A stretch of 64,000 nucleotides of DNA from Longimicrobium sp. (GTDB lineage: Bacteria; Gemmatimonadota; Gemmatimonadetes; Longimicrobiales; Longimicrobiaceae), in NCBI GenBank assembly GCA_036377595.1, contig DASUYB010000001.1:1-64000 (forward strand). Reading direction: 5' to 3'. The number at the start of each line of letters is the position of its first letter. Position 1 is the stretch's first letter. Shown piece by piece: positions 15,297 through 25,371 of this stretch. Below the pieces are notes generated by a model. That model saw only the letters and a program-made list of their open reading frames with translations, was not told the DNA's origin and ran no database searches. The position numbers and the translations under genes were made by a program.

Positions 15297-16985
15297 TCAG
15301 GCGGGCGCGAGCTGCGCGGCGGCGAGCGGAAGCTCCTCCACGCCGCCGTCGTACACGATCTTCCCGTAGTCCAGCCGCACGATCCGGTCGGCCACGCCGT
15401 AGTAGCGGTCGTCGTGGGTGATCACCACCACCGCCTTGCCGCGCGCCTTCAGCCCGGGAAGGATCTGCGCGTAGAACACCTCCTTGAACAGCGGGTCCTG
15501 GTCGGCCGCCCACTCGTCGAACAGGTAGATGGGGCGGTCTTCCAGGTAGGCCGTGAGCAGGGCCAGCCGCTTGCGCTGCCCCTGCGACAGCTCGGTGGTC
15601 GAGAGCGCGCCCTCCTCCACGCGGACCTTGCGGTCCAGGTGCAGGCGCGCCAGGTAGGCGCGCGCGTCTTCGTCGAGCCGCTCGCCCTCCAGGCCGAGGA
15701 GCACGTCGAAAAGGAAGAAGTCGGAGAAGACGGCGGAGAAGAGCTGCCGGTACGCGTCGGCATCCGCCGGGCCCACGCGCCGGCCGTCCAGGCGGATCTC
15801 GCCGCTCTCGGGGGCGTAGAGCGCGGTCAGCAGCTTGGCGAAGGTGGTCTTGCCGCTGCCGTTGCCGCCCACCACGAAGAGGAGCTCGCCCGGCCGCAAC
15901 GCCAGGTCGATGGGGCCCAGGGTGAAGACCTCGTCCTCGTTCTCGCGGTGGAAGCGGTGGGTCACGCCCACCATCTCCAGCGAGCGGAACGACGGCGCCG
16001 CAGCCGGCGCGGCATCTCCCTCGCGCCCGTCCTCGCCCAGCGACAGCCCCAGCTCTTCCACCGCCCGCACGGCGATGGCCCCGCGGCCCAGCGAGGCCAA
16101 CTGGTTCATCAGCACGTCGAGCGGGGTGAGCATGTAGAGGATGGCCAGGGTGTAGCCGGTGAGCACCGGCTGCGGCACCCCGCCCATCCGCGGCGCCAGG
16201 AAGAGGACGGCGCCGATCAGCACGAAGAACAGCACCTGCCCCCAGCAGTTGGCCAGCGCGTAGATCGTCCCGCCGGCCACGTTGTGGTCGCGCAGCTTCG
16301 CCACCGTGGGGCCCAGCTGCCGGGCGACGAAGGCCTGGCGGCGGGGATGGTGCAGCTTCAGCTCCTTGGTGCCGTCGACCAGTCCGCGGAAGTGCCCGAA
16401 CAGCGCGTCCCAGGTCTGCCGGCTCTGGCGGAAGTGGCGCAGCGCCCACACCAGCGGGAGCTGGTAGGAGACGATCCCCACCACCACCGCGGCCAGCACC
16501 AGCCCGAACACCCGCAGCGACAGCCAGGCCATGTACGCCAGGCAGCTGACCACCACCGTGCCGTGAAGGAAGACCATCGGCACGTTGGTGAGCGCCAGCG
16601 TGAGCGTCTGCACGTCCTCGGTGAGCGACGCCAGCATGCGCGGCGCGCCCAGCGTCTCGAGCCGGCGCAGCGGCGCGGAGATGATCTTCCGCGTCAGCCG
16701 CAGGCGCAGCTCCGACGCCGTGGCCTGGGTGAGCCGGATGAGCAGCACCTGCGACACGAAGCGCGACACCGGCAGCAGCACGCACAGCGCGCCGAACGCC
16801 GCCCACGCCCGGGCGTCGTTGCGGGCCGGGTGGGCCAGCATGTTGTTGATCAGCGTGAGCAGCACCGTGCTGGCCGCGCCGCCCACCACGCCCAGCGCGA
16901 CCACGGCCGCCAGCCGTCGCGCCGCGCGCCCGGGATGGTCGGACTGGCGGAGAAGGAACGACAGCAGCGTTACGAAGTGGGGCAC
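15297..16985 (-). CDS. PvdE/SyrD-type cyclic-peptide ABC exporter
   Basis: This 562-residue half-transporter has six membrane segments fused to an ATPase. The membrane part (about 20-315) is followed by Walker A GGNGSGKTT near 375, the signature ELSQGQRKRLALL near 465, and Walker B IYLFDEWAADQDP near 492. LSQGQRKR and the DEWAADQDP box are hallmarks of the cyclic-peptide export family (PvdE, SyrD), which moves nonribosomal peptides or their precursors across the inner membrane. The start is GTG with GAGGTG 6 bp upstream. It lies 40 bp after the thioesterase-terminated NRPS, so the peptide made by this operon is the expected substrate. An ABC toxin exporter is less likely given the signature box. 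Confidence 0.92.
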   Translation of the reverse strand: MPHFVTLLSFLLRQSDHPGRAARRLAAVVALGVVGGAASTVLLTLINNMLAHPARNDARAWAAFGALCVLLPVSRFVSQVLLIRLTQATASELRLRLTRKIISAPLRRLETLGAPRMLASLTEDVQTLTLALTNVPMVFLHGTVVVSCLAYMAWLSLRVFGLVLAAVVVGIVSYQLPLVWALRHFRQSRQTWDALFGHFRGLVDGTKELKLHHPRRQAFVARQLGPTVAKLRDHNVAGGTIYALANCWGQVLFFVLIGAVLFLAPRMGGVPQPVLTGYTLAILYMLTPLDVLMNQLASLGRGAIAVRAVEELGLSLGEDGREGDAAPAAAPSFRSLEMVGVTHRFHRENEDEVFTLGPIDLALRPGELLFVVGGNGSGKTTFAKLLTALYAPESGEIRLDGRRVGPADADAYRQLFSAVFSDFFLFDVLLGLEGERLDEDARAYLARLHLDRKVRVEEGALSTTELSQGQRKRLALLTAYLEDRPIYLFDEWAADQDPLFKEVFYAQILPGLKARGKAVVVITHDDRYYGVADRIVRLDYGKIVYDGGVEELPLAAAQLAPA

Positions 16986-17025
16986 GTAGACACCTCGGGG
17001 ACGGGTGGGCGCGCGCGGCGCGGGC

Positions 17026-20000
17026 TCAGACGCATGCGGCCTCGCCGAGCGCCGGCGCGGGCTGCTGCGCGCCGTCCAGGCTGGCGCGCAGCAGCCCCGC
17101 CAGCACCTGCACGTGCGGCCGCTGCAGGATCAGGTCGTGGTTCCCGGGCACGTCGACGATCTCCAGTCCCCCCTCCGCCAGCGGCCCCCAGCCGAGCGTG
17201 GGGTCCGCGTCGCCGTCGCCGTGGCCGTCGAGCGAGCGGAAGAGGGTGATGGGGCCCGGGTACGGCCGCAGCTCGTAGCGCTGCTTGGCCTCGCTGTGGC
17301 GGATCCCCGCGCGCAGGTAGCGCAGCGCCACGTCCGCGGTGACGCCGGGGGGGAAGACACCGTGATCGACGGCGTAGGCCACCTGCGCCTCCACCCCGCC
17401 GGCGCGCCGCAGCTCGTCGGCGGTCACGGGGCAGCCGGGGCGCGCGAAGCGCAGGATCACCTCGGCCCAGTCGGCCGCGGTGGACCGCGCGTTCAGGCTG
17501 GTGTCGAGGATCGCCAGCAGGGCGACGGACTCGCCCGCGGCGGCGAGCTGCTGCGCCATCTCCAGCGCCACGAAGCCGCCGAACGAGTACCCGGCCAGGT
17601 GGTACGGCCCCTCGGGCTGCACCTCGCGGACGGCGGCCAGGTAGCTCGCCGCGATCTCCTCCAGGGAGAGCTCCGCGTCGTCGCCGCCCTGCCAGGGGAG
17701 CGACTGCAGCCCGTAGAACGGCTGGTCGGCGCCCAGGCACTGGGCCAGCTCCACGTAGCCTAGCACCTCGCCGCCCATCCCGTGGACGCAGAAGAGCGGC
17801 GGCCGCGAGCCGCTGGCGCGGATGGGGACGAGGGGTGACGAGGACGCCGGCGCGGACCGGTCGCGGAGGACGGCGGCGAGCCGCTGGATGGTGCCCGCGC
17901 CCAGCAGCACGGCGAGCGGAAGCTGGCAGCCGAACTCGCGCTCCACGGCCGCCAGCATCCGCACCGCGGCCGTCGAGTGGCCGCCCAGGTCGAAGAAGTT
18001 CTCCGTCACGCCGATGGGGCTGACGCCGAAGAGCTCCTCCCAGATCCGCCGCAGCCGCAGCTCCCACCCGTCGCACGGCGTCTCGTACGGCGTCTCCAGG
18101 GCGTTCCCCGCCTCGTCGGGCGCGGGGAGGGTGCCGGCAGGGATCGCCGGCAGCCGCACGAAGTACCGCGGCGCCAGGTGCCGCGGCACCCCGGCCCGCA
18201 GGAAGGCGCGCACCTCCTCGACGGCCAGGTCCGTCCCGGGCGCCGCGGCGAAGCAGGCCACCAGGTGGGCATCGCCCGCGGGATCGGTCCACGCGCGCAC
18301 CCGGGCGTCGGCGACGGCGGGGTGCGCCAGCAACCGCGCCCACACCGCCGGCGCCGCGTACGCCTCCTCGTCGCCCGTGCCGCGGAACTCCAGTCCCCCG
18401 CCCTCCCGCCGGCGGCCCAGGTCGCCGGTGCGGTACAGCCACGCGCCGGGACGCGCTGCGAAGGGGTTGGGGATGAACCGATCCGATTCGCTCTCCGGCC
18501 ACGGCTCGACGGCGCTCTCGACGCACACCTCTCCATCCACGCCCACCGGCGCGAGATCCATCTCGGCCGAGACGACGTGGAGCGCCCATCCCCCGACCGC
18601 CGAGCCGACGTCCAGCGGCGACGCGGCGGCGGAATCGGCCCCGTCCACCACCGACGCGGCGGCCCACGAGGGGATCCCGCCCGGCTCGTAGACCTTGAGC
18701 ACGCGCGCGCTCCGGCGGGCCAGCTGGCCCGCCAGGTACGCGCCCAGGGCGGGGCCCATGCTGATCGCCTTGAACTCACCGCCTCCGGACCAGCCGGCCT
18801 GCAGCAGCTCCAGCCACGCGGCCGGCTCCGCCTCGAGCACGGTCGCGTCCGACGCGTCCAGCGCCTGCAGCACCGCGGAGGCGTCCACAGCCGCTTCGGC
18901 CAGCGCGACGCTGCTCCCGGCCGCGAGCGCGGCCAGCGCCCGCAGCGCGGCGCGCACGTCGAGCGGTCCCGCGACCAGCACGCGGTCGCGCCGGCCGACG
19001 CCGAGGTGCCCTGACAGCGCGGCGACGCGCCCCAGCACGGGCTGCTCCGAGAGGCCGACGTGGAACCCGACCGCCGTTTCGACCCGGCAGAGCACGCCGC
19101 CGGGAGCCCCCGCGACGCCGTTCGGCCGCGGCACGGCCACGCATCCCGACGGGCTCAGCAACAGGTCGGCGCCATCTCCCGTCTTCCCTTCCCCGGCGAC
19201 GGTGAAGGCGGCGCCGCACCTGCGCGCGCCCAGCATGGCCGCGATCGCTTCGGCGGCGCGGGGGAACGAGAGCGCCACCAGCGTCCCCGGGCCGGCGCCG
19301 TGCTCGCGCAGCCGCGCCGCCACCTCCGACGCGCGCCGGTCGAGATCGGCCCAGGTGAGCCCGCCGTGCGCGTCCGTCACTGCGGGCTCGGCGGCGCGGC
19401 GGGCGGCCCACCACCCGATCAGCCCGTGCACGCTCTCCCCGGCGGGGCGAACGGGGGCCGGGCCGAGCAGGCGGCCGCGCTCGGCCTCGCTCAGCACCGG
19501 CACCTCACCCACGCTCCGCGCCGTCCCCCGCGCGAAGGCGCGCAGCACCGCGCCGATGCTGTCGGCGACGCGGGCCATCGCCCCCTCGTCGAAGCGCCGG
19601 GCGTCGTAGACCAGGCGGACGAGGAGCGGGTTGAGCGGCCCGGCGACCACCGTCACCGGATAGGCCGTCTCCAGCCGGCTGCGCACGCCCACCACGTCGA
19701 ACGGCGTCGCGGCGCCCGCTGCCTCGTCCGGAGACGGGCCGCCGGGCGTGTTCTGGAAGACGAGGAGGCTCTCGAAGAGCTGCTCGTGCGCGGGGCGTCC
19801 GGCCCACTGCGCCACGCTGGCCGGCGCGACCCACTCGTACTCGCGCACGCCCACCAGCGCCTGCTGCAGCTCGCCCAGCCACTGCGCCAGCGGCGTCTCC
19901 GGCCGCACCTGCGTGCGCACGGGGAGGTTGTTGATGAACATCCCCACCATCGTCCCCGAGCCCGGCAGGTCGGCGGGGCGCCCCGAGACGGTGGTGCCGA

Positions 20001-23000
20001 AGACGACGTCGCCGGTGCGGGCGTAGCGCGCCAGGACCAGGGCCCACGCGCCGGAGACCAGCGTCCCCAGCGTCAGCCGGTGGCGGCGGGCGAAAGCCTG
20101 CAGCGCCTCGCTTTCCGCGGCGGAGAGCTGCAGCGAAGCCTCCGCCACCCGCGCGCCCCCCGCGGGGCGCGCCGGCGCGTCGCCGAACAGGCGCGTGGGC
20201 TCGCGGAAGCCGGCGAGCGTGCGGCGCCACCAGGCCTCGGCGGCCGCGCGGTCCTGCCCCGCGAGCCAGTCGAGATAGTTGCGAAAAGGGTCCGCGGCGG
20301 TGGACCGGGGGGCGCGGCCGTGCGCGAGCGCCTCATACGCCTCCAGCACCTCGCCCAGCACCAGGTCGCGGCACCACGCGTCGAGGACCAGGTGGTGATA
20401 GCTCCAGACCACCTCGGTCTCGTCGTCGCGCACGCGGATCACGGCCAGGCGCATGAGCGGCGCGCGCGCCGGATCGAAGCCGCGCTCGCGGTCGGCCCGC
20501 AGGAACGCGTCGAGCCGCGCCCGGAGCGAATCGTCATCCCCCGCGCCGCGCCAGTCGTGATGGTCGATGGGGATTTGGACGTGGCGGAGGACCACCTGCC
20601 TGCGGTGGCTGCCGGAGGAGACGAACGCCGTGCGCAGCGCGGTGTGGCGGTCGATCACCTGCTGCCACGCGCGCTCGAACGCGGCCGGATCGGGCGCGCC
20701 GCGCATGGTGATGCTCTTCTGCTCGAAGCCCACGGTGCTTCCCGGGGCCAGGGCGTAGAAGAGCAGCCCTTCCTGCAGCGGTGTGAGGGGATACACGTCT
20801 TCCACCTCCGCCGCGCCATTCGACGCCGCGGCCTCGCCCAGGATGGCGTCGAGCTGCGGCCCGTCCAGCCCGGCGAGCGCGAAGTCCGTCCCCGGTCCCG
20901 CGGGCGCCTCGCCGCGCGCGGACGGCGGCGGGTCGGCCGCGCCGCCGCCCGGGGGCGGCGGCGCGAGGAGGGCGCGCAGCTCGTGCAGCACCGCCGACGC
21001 CAGCGCGGCGATGGTGGACGCACGGTGGATGTTCTCGCTGTACGCCCAGTGGAAGTGGAGCTGGCCGCCGACCACGCTGGCGTTGAGGTCGAGCAGGTAG
21101 CGGCGGTGTCCGCGCGGGCTGCGGTCGGCGCCCGGCGGCTCGCTGGCGATGGTGAGCGGACCGGAGGCCATCCCGCCCTCACCCAGCCGGCTCAGGTAGT
21201 TGAACTTGATCTCGGGCGACGGATCGCCCTGCAGCGCCGCCGCCGTGTCGGCGTTCAGGTAGCGCAGCAGCCCGTACCCGATCCCCCGGCCTGGAATCGC
21301 CCGCAGCGCGTCCTTCGCCGCCGCGATCGAATCACCCGGCGCGGCTTCGCCGGAGGTGCGCACGTGCACGGGGTAGTGCGTGGTGAACCAGCCCACGGTG
21401 CGCAGGAGGTCCACGTCGTCGAAGAGCCCCTCGCGTCCGTGCCCCTCCATCTCCACCCGCACCCCGGCGCCGCCCGACCACGAGGTGACGGCCCGCGCCA
21501 GGGCGGCCAGGATCAGCTCGTGCGGCTGCGCGCCGTGCTCCGCCGCGCCCTGCAGCAGCGCCTCGGTGGCCTCCGCCTCCAGCGAGGCGAGCAGCGTCCG
21601 CGACGAGGCCACCGTGTTCTCCCCCTCCGCATGGTCGCGGGGGAGGCCGGACGCCGCACCCTCTCCGGCACCCTGCCAGAAGGGGAGCTGCGCCACGATC
21701 TCGGGGGATTGCGCCGCCTCGGCCAGCCGGGTGGCCCAGCGCGCCACGGAGGTGGTGCGGGGCGGCAGCGCCACCGCCTCGCCGGCCGAAAGTTGACGGA
21801 TCGCGGCCGCCAGGTCCTCAAGCAGGATGCGCCACGACACCGCGTCCACCACCAGGTGGTGGACGGCCGCCAGCAGCTTCCGCGGCGCGCCGGCGCCGAG
21901 CTCGAAGAGGGTGAAGCGCGCGACGGGCCCGTTCGCCAGGTCCAGGCTCGCCTGGCGCTCGTCGACGGCCGCCGCCAGCGCGGCGGCGCGCGCGAACGCC
22001 GTAGTCGCGGAAAGCTCGACGCGCTCGAAGGAGCCGGCCGCCTCCGCCGCGTCGGCGACGTGCTGGCGCCAGCCGTCCGCCGTCTTCTCGAACCGCGCGC
22101 GCAGGGCGTCGTGGTGGGTGACGACGGCGCGCACCGCGGCCTCCAGCGTCTCCGCCGTCACGTCGGCGGCGACGTCGAGGAGCAGGCTCTGGTTCCAGTG
22201 ATGCGGGTCCTCGAACTCCTCCTCGAAGAACCAGCGCTGGATGGGCGTGAGCGGCACCTCGCCCACGACCGGCCCTTCCTCTTCGCCCTCCGCGACCGGA
22301 TCGGCGATCGCGGCCAGCTCGGCGATGGTGTGGTGATCGAAGATGCGGTTCGGGTTCAGGCGGAGCCCCGCCGCGTTCGCGCGCGCGGCGACCTGGATGG
22401 CCAGGATCGAGTCGCCGCCCCGGTCGAAGAAGTCGTCGTGGATGCCGACCTCGTCGACCTGGAGGACCTCGGCCCAGATCGCCGCCAGCGTACGCTCGGC
22501 GTGCGTGCGCGGCGCCGCGAAGGCGCCGGCCGCCGCGGCCTCGGGCGCGGGGAGCGCGGCGCGGTCGACCTTGCCGTTGGGGGTGAGCGGAAGCGCGTCC
22601 AGCGCCACCACGTGGGTGGGCACCATGTAGTCCGGAAGGCGCGCGGCGAGGAAGCGCCGGAGCTCCTCCGGCGCCCCCTCGCCCTGCCCCGGCACCACGT
22701 ACGCGGCCAGGCGCGGCTCCTCGCCGGCAAGCGTGACCACCGCCGCCTGCACCGCGGGGTGCGACAGCAGCGCCGCCTCGATCTCGCCCGGCTCCACGCG
22801 GAAGCCGCGGACCTTCACCTGCCGGTCGGCGCGGCCCAGGAACTCGAGCGCGCCGTCGGCCAGCTGGCGGACCCGGTCGCCCGTGCGGTACATGCGCCCG
22901 CCCGCCGCGGCGAACGGGTTCGGCGCGAAGCGCTCGGCGGTGAGGCCGGGCCGCGCCAGGTAGCCGCGAGCGACGCCCGCGCCGCCCACCCAGAGCTCGC

Positions 23001-25371
23001 CGGCCACGCCGGGAAGCACCGGGTGCAGCGCCGCGTCCAGCACGTACAGCTGGCAGTTCGGCAGCGGCCGGCCGATCGGCACCGTCGCCGCGGGAGATTC
23101 CTCCCGGCGGCCCACGGGCAGCGTCGACACGCCGACCGTCGTCTCCGTGGGCCCGTAGTGGTTGACCACCCGGCAGTGCGGCGCGAGGTCGGCCACGCGC
23201 TCGACCAGCGGCCACGGCGCCGCCTCGCCGCCCAGCACCAGCAGGCGCCGGGGGATGAGGCGCTCGGGGCGGGCGCCCTGCAGCAGCGCGCCCAGGTGCG
23301 ACGGCACGATCTTCAGGCAGTCGATCCGGTGCCGCTGCAGGTAGTCGCCCAGCGCCTCCGCGTCCGACGCCGTCTCCGATGCGATGACGTGCAGCGTGCC
23401 GCCGCCGCAGAGCGCGCCGAAGACCATGGTGTTGCCCAGGTCGGCGGCGAAGGTGGAGACGGTGGCGAACGACGCGCCCGCCTCGATCCCCAGCCGCTCG
23501 CGGGCGGCGGCCACGTAGTGGGCGATCTGCCGGTGCTCCACCGCCACGCCCTTGGGCTTCCCGGTGGAGCCGGAGGTGAAGAGCACGTACGCCAGCTGCT
23601 CCGGGTCGACCTCCGCGTCCGCCGGAGCGTCCGCGGAGAGATCGGCCACCGCGGCGGCCACCAGCAGCGCCTCGCATCCACCGGGAACGGCCTCGAGCAG
23701 CGACGCCTGGGTGAGGACGATGCGCGCGCCGGCCTCGGCCAGCAGCCCGGCGATCCGCTCGCGCGGGAGGGAGGGCTCCAGCGGCATGTACGCGCCGCCC
23801 GCCTTCAGCACCCCGACCAGGGCGACCAGGACGTCGGGCGAGCGGTCGAGCAGCAGCGCCACCCGCTCCTCCGGCGCCAGCCCGCGGCTCCGCAGCGTCC
23901 GCGCGACGGCGTTCGCCCGCCGGTCCAATTCGCCGTACGACAGCGTCGTGCCCTCGTGCACGACCGCCGGCGCGTCCGGGGCGCGCCGCGCGTGTGCCTC
24001 GATCTGCCGGTGAAGCGGCTCGATCGCGAAGTCCATCCGCGTGTCGTTGAACTCCACGACCGCGCGGTGCCGCTCGGCGGCGCCCAGGTACGCGAGCCCG
24101 CCGGCCGCCGCGTCCGGCTTGGCCAGGGCGTTCGCCAGCAGCGTCCGCCACCGCTCCGCCAGGCGAACGATCTCCAGCGCGCCGGGTCCCCCCGCCGCGC
24201 TACGCACGGCGCCGTGCAGCGCGCCGCCGTCCCGCACCAGCTGGAGCTGGAGCGGGAACGGCTCGGCGGCCGCGTCCAGCGCCAGCAGGCGGACCCCGGC
24301 CCCATCGATCGGCGGAGACGGCGGCCACGCGCAGTGCTCGAACCCCAGCGCCAGCCCGCGGTCGTCGGCGAGGGCCGGATGGTCCTGCCAGCGCGCGGCC
24401 TCGCCCCGGACGGCGGCCACGTTGCGCGCGAGCTCCGCGAACGGCCGGCCGTGCGCCACGTCCACCCGCAGCGGGAGGATGCGGGCGTACGGGCCCAGCG
24501 CGTCCTGCAGCGCGGGGTCGTCGCGGTACTCCACGACCTCGCCCAGGGCGAGCGCCTCGCGCCCCTCCGGCCGCGCGGCGAGGAGCGCCCACGAGGCCGC
24601 CAGCAGCGCGTCGGACGAGATCCCCAGCGCACCCGCCGCCGCATCCAACCGCTCGACGAGGGACGCATCGAGCGTGAACGCATGCAGCGCGTCGGCATCG
24701 ATGCCGTCCGCGGAGATGGACGCGGCTCCCTGCGCCCTATCCACCTCCAGCGCGCGCGACCAGAAGGCGCGGGCCTCGTCGCCCTCCGCCTCCACCTCCG
24801 CCTGGCGCTCGTCCTGCCAGGCGGAGAACTCGGCGTACGCCAGCCGCTCGTCGTCGCCCGCGACCGGGGCGTACGCGCGGGCCACCTCCGCGGCCAGGTT
24901 CCCCAGCGTGCGCGCGTCGCCCCAGAGCGCGGGGACGGCGATCACCACCACGTGGCGCGCCTCCGACCGCCGCAGCAGCGTGACGCGGAGAAGGGGCCCG
25001 TTCTCCAGGTCCGGCGCCTCGCACCGCGCGCGGCGGAGGAAGGCGCGGACCTCGCGGAGCTCCGCGTCCGCCTCCCACCCGCTGGCGTCGGCTTCCTCGA
25101 ACGCCGGCTCCAGCTCGTCGAGCAGCGCCTGGAAGGGAACCTTCAGGCCGCGCCGCGCACGGAAGACGGTGCGCAGCATCTCGTCGGCCGCCGCGACCCG
25201 GCGCACGGACTCCTCGAGCCGCTGCGGGTCGACGGGGCCCTCGACGAGGAGCGCGCACTGCAGCCAGCGCTGCGCGCCGCCCCGCAGCCAGGCGCGCCGC
25301 TGCTGGGCCGACAGCGGGAACATCTCGACCACGCGTCCCACGCCCGCCCGTTCGGAGGCAAGCACGCTCAC
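17026..25371 (-). CDS. Terminal NRPS: I-A(Asp)-T-E-C-A(dead)-T-TE
   Basis: This 2781-residue synthetase ends the line. Residues 1-430 form a condensation-like domain without HHxxxDG (PALWGD near 145), matching reported interface domains. The first A domain (TSGSTGKPKG near 598) has by-eye specificity residues DLTKVGHVG, an Asp code. T follows (GGDSILA near 984), then an epimerase with HHLVVDAVSW near 1174 and FNYLSRLG near 1392. A C domain has HHLVLDAW near 1664. The second A domain (about 1985-2440) lacks the ATP-loop motif and the NGKxDR Lys motif, so it should be inactive. T (GGHSTAA near 2463) and a thioesterase (GYSFGG near 2594, His in GNHDLI near 2743) end the protein. The GTG start overlaps the hydroxylase stop by 4 bp. 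The predicted unit is D-beta-hydroxy-Asp plus an unassigned last residue. Confidence 0.9.
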   Translation of the reverse strand: MSVLASERAGVGRVVEMFPLSAQQRRAWLRGGAQRWLQCALLVEGPVDPQRLEESVRRVAAADEMLRTVFRARRGLKVPFQALLDELEPAFEEADASGWEADAELREVRAFLRRARCEAPDLENGPLLRVTLLRRSEARHVVVIAVPALWGDARTLGNLAAEVARAYAPVAGDDERLAYAEFSAWQDERQAEVEAEGDEARAFWSRALEVDRAQGAASISADGIDADALHAFTLDASLVERLDAAAGALGISSDALLAASWALLAARPEGREALALGEVVEYRDDPALQDALGPYARILPLRVDVAHGRPFAELARNVAAVRGEAARWQDHPALADDRGLALGFEHCAWPPSPPIDGAGVRLLALDAAAEPFPLQLQLVRDGGALHGAVRSAAGGPGALEIVRLAERWRTLLANALAKPDAAAGGLAYLGAAERHRAVVEFNDTRMDFAIEPLHRQIEAHARRAPDAPAVVHEGTTLSYGELDRRANAVARTLRSRGLAPEERVALLLDRSPDVLVALVGVLKAGGAYMPLEPSLPRERIAGLLAEAGARIVLTQASLLEAVPGGCEALLVAAAVADLSADAPADAEVDPEQLAYVLFTSGSTGKPKGVAVEHRQIAHYVAAARERLGIEAGASFATVSTFAADLGNTMVFGALCGGGTLHVIASETASDAEALGDYLQRHRIDCLKIVPSHLGALLQGARPERLIPRRLLVLGGEAAPWPLVERVADLAPHCRVVNHYGPTETTVGVSTLPVGRREESPAATVPIGRPLPNCQLYVLDAALHPVLPGVAGELWVGGAGVARGYLARPGLTAERFAPNPFAAAGGRMYRTGDRVRQLADGALEFLGRADRQVKVRGFRVEPGEIEAALLSHPAVQAAVVTLAGEEPRLAAYVVPGQGEGAPEELRRFLAARLPDYMVPTHVVALDALPLTPNGKVDRAALPAPEAAAAGAFAAPRTHAERTLAAIWAEVLQVDEVGIHDDFFDRGGDSILAIQVAARANAAGLRLNPNRIFDHHTIAELAAIADPVAEGEEEGPVVGEVPLTPIQRWFFEEEFEDPHHWNQSLLLDVAADVTAETLEAAVRAVVTHHDALRARFEKTADGWRQHVADAAEAAGSFERVELSATTAFARAAALAAAVDERQASLDLANGPVARFTLFELGAGAPRKLLAAVHHLVVDAVSWRILLEDLAAAIRQLSAGEAVALPPRTTSVARWATRLAEAAQSPEIVAQLPFWQGAGEGAASGLPRDHAEGENTVASSRTLLASLEAEATEALLQGAAEHGAQPHELILAALARAVTSWSGGAGVRVEMEGHGREGLFDDVDLLRTVGWFTTHYPVHVRTSGEAAPGDSIAAAKDALRAIPGRGIGYGLLRYLNADTAAALQGDPSPEIKFNYLSRLGEGGMASGPLTIASEPPGADRSPRGHRRYLLDLNASVVGGQLHFHWAYSENIHRASTIAALASAVLHELRALLAPPPPGGGAADPPPSARGEAPAGPGTDFALAGLDGPQLDAILGEAAASNGAAEVEDVYPLTPLQEGLLFYALAPGSTVGFEQKSITMRGAPDPAAFERAWQQVIDRHTALRTAFVSSGSHRRQVVLRHVQIPIDHHDWRGAGDDDSLRARLDAFLRADRERGFDPARAPLMRLAVIRVRDDETEVVWSYHHLVLDAWCRDLVLGEVLEAYEALAHGRAPRSTAADPFRNYLDWLAGQDRAAAEAWWRRTLAGFREPTRLFGDAPARPAGGARVAEASLQLSAAESEALQAFARRHRLTLGTLVSGAWALVLARYARTGDVVFGTTVSGRPADLPGSGTMVGMFINNLPVRTQVRPETPLAQWLGELQQALVGVREYEWVAPASVAQWAGRPAHEQLFESLLVFQNTPGGPSPDEAAGAATPFDVVGVRSRLETAYPVTVVAGPLNPLLVRLVYDARRFDEGAMARVADSIGAVLRAFARGTARSVGEVPVLSEAERGRLLGPAPVRPAGESVHGLIGWWAARRAAEPAVTDAHGGLTWADLDRRASEVAARLREHGAGPGTLVALSFPRAAEAIAAMLGARRCGAAFTVAGEGKTGDGADLLLSPSGCVAVPRPNGVAGAPGGVLCRVETAVGFHVGLSEQPVLGRVAALSGHLGVGRRDRVLVAGPLDVRAALRALAALAAGSSVALAEAAVDASAVLQALDASDATVLEAEPAAWLELLQAGWSGGGEFKAISMGPALGAYLAGQLARRSARVLKVYEPGGIPSWAAASVVDGADSAAASPLDVGSAVGGWALHVVSAEMDLAPVGVDGEVCVESAVEPWPESESDRFIPNPFAARPGAWLYRTGDLGRRREGGGLEFRGTGDEEAYAAPAVWARLLAHPAVADARVRAWTDPAGDAHLVACFAAAPGTDLAVEEVRAFLRAGVPRHLAPRYFVRLPAIPAGTLPAPDEAGNALETPYETPCDGWELRLRRIWEELFGVSPIGVTENFFDLGGHSTAAVRMLAAVEREFGCQLPLAVLLGAGTIQRLAAVLRDRSAPASSSPLVPIRASGSRPPLFCVHGMGGEVLGYVELAQCLGADQPFYGLQSLPWQGGDDAELSLEEIAASYLAAVREVQPEGPYHLAGYSFGGFVALEMAQQLAAAGESVALLAILDTSLNARSTAADWAEVILRFARPGCPVTADELRRAGGVEAQVAYAVDHGVFPPGVTADVALRYLRAGIRHSEAKQRYELRPYPGPITLFRSLDGHGDGDADPTLGWGPLAEGGLEIVDVPGNHDLILQRPHVQVLAGLLRASLDGAQQPAPALGEAACV

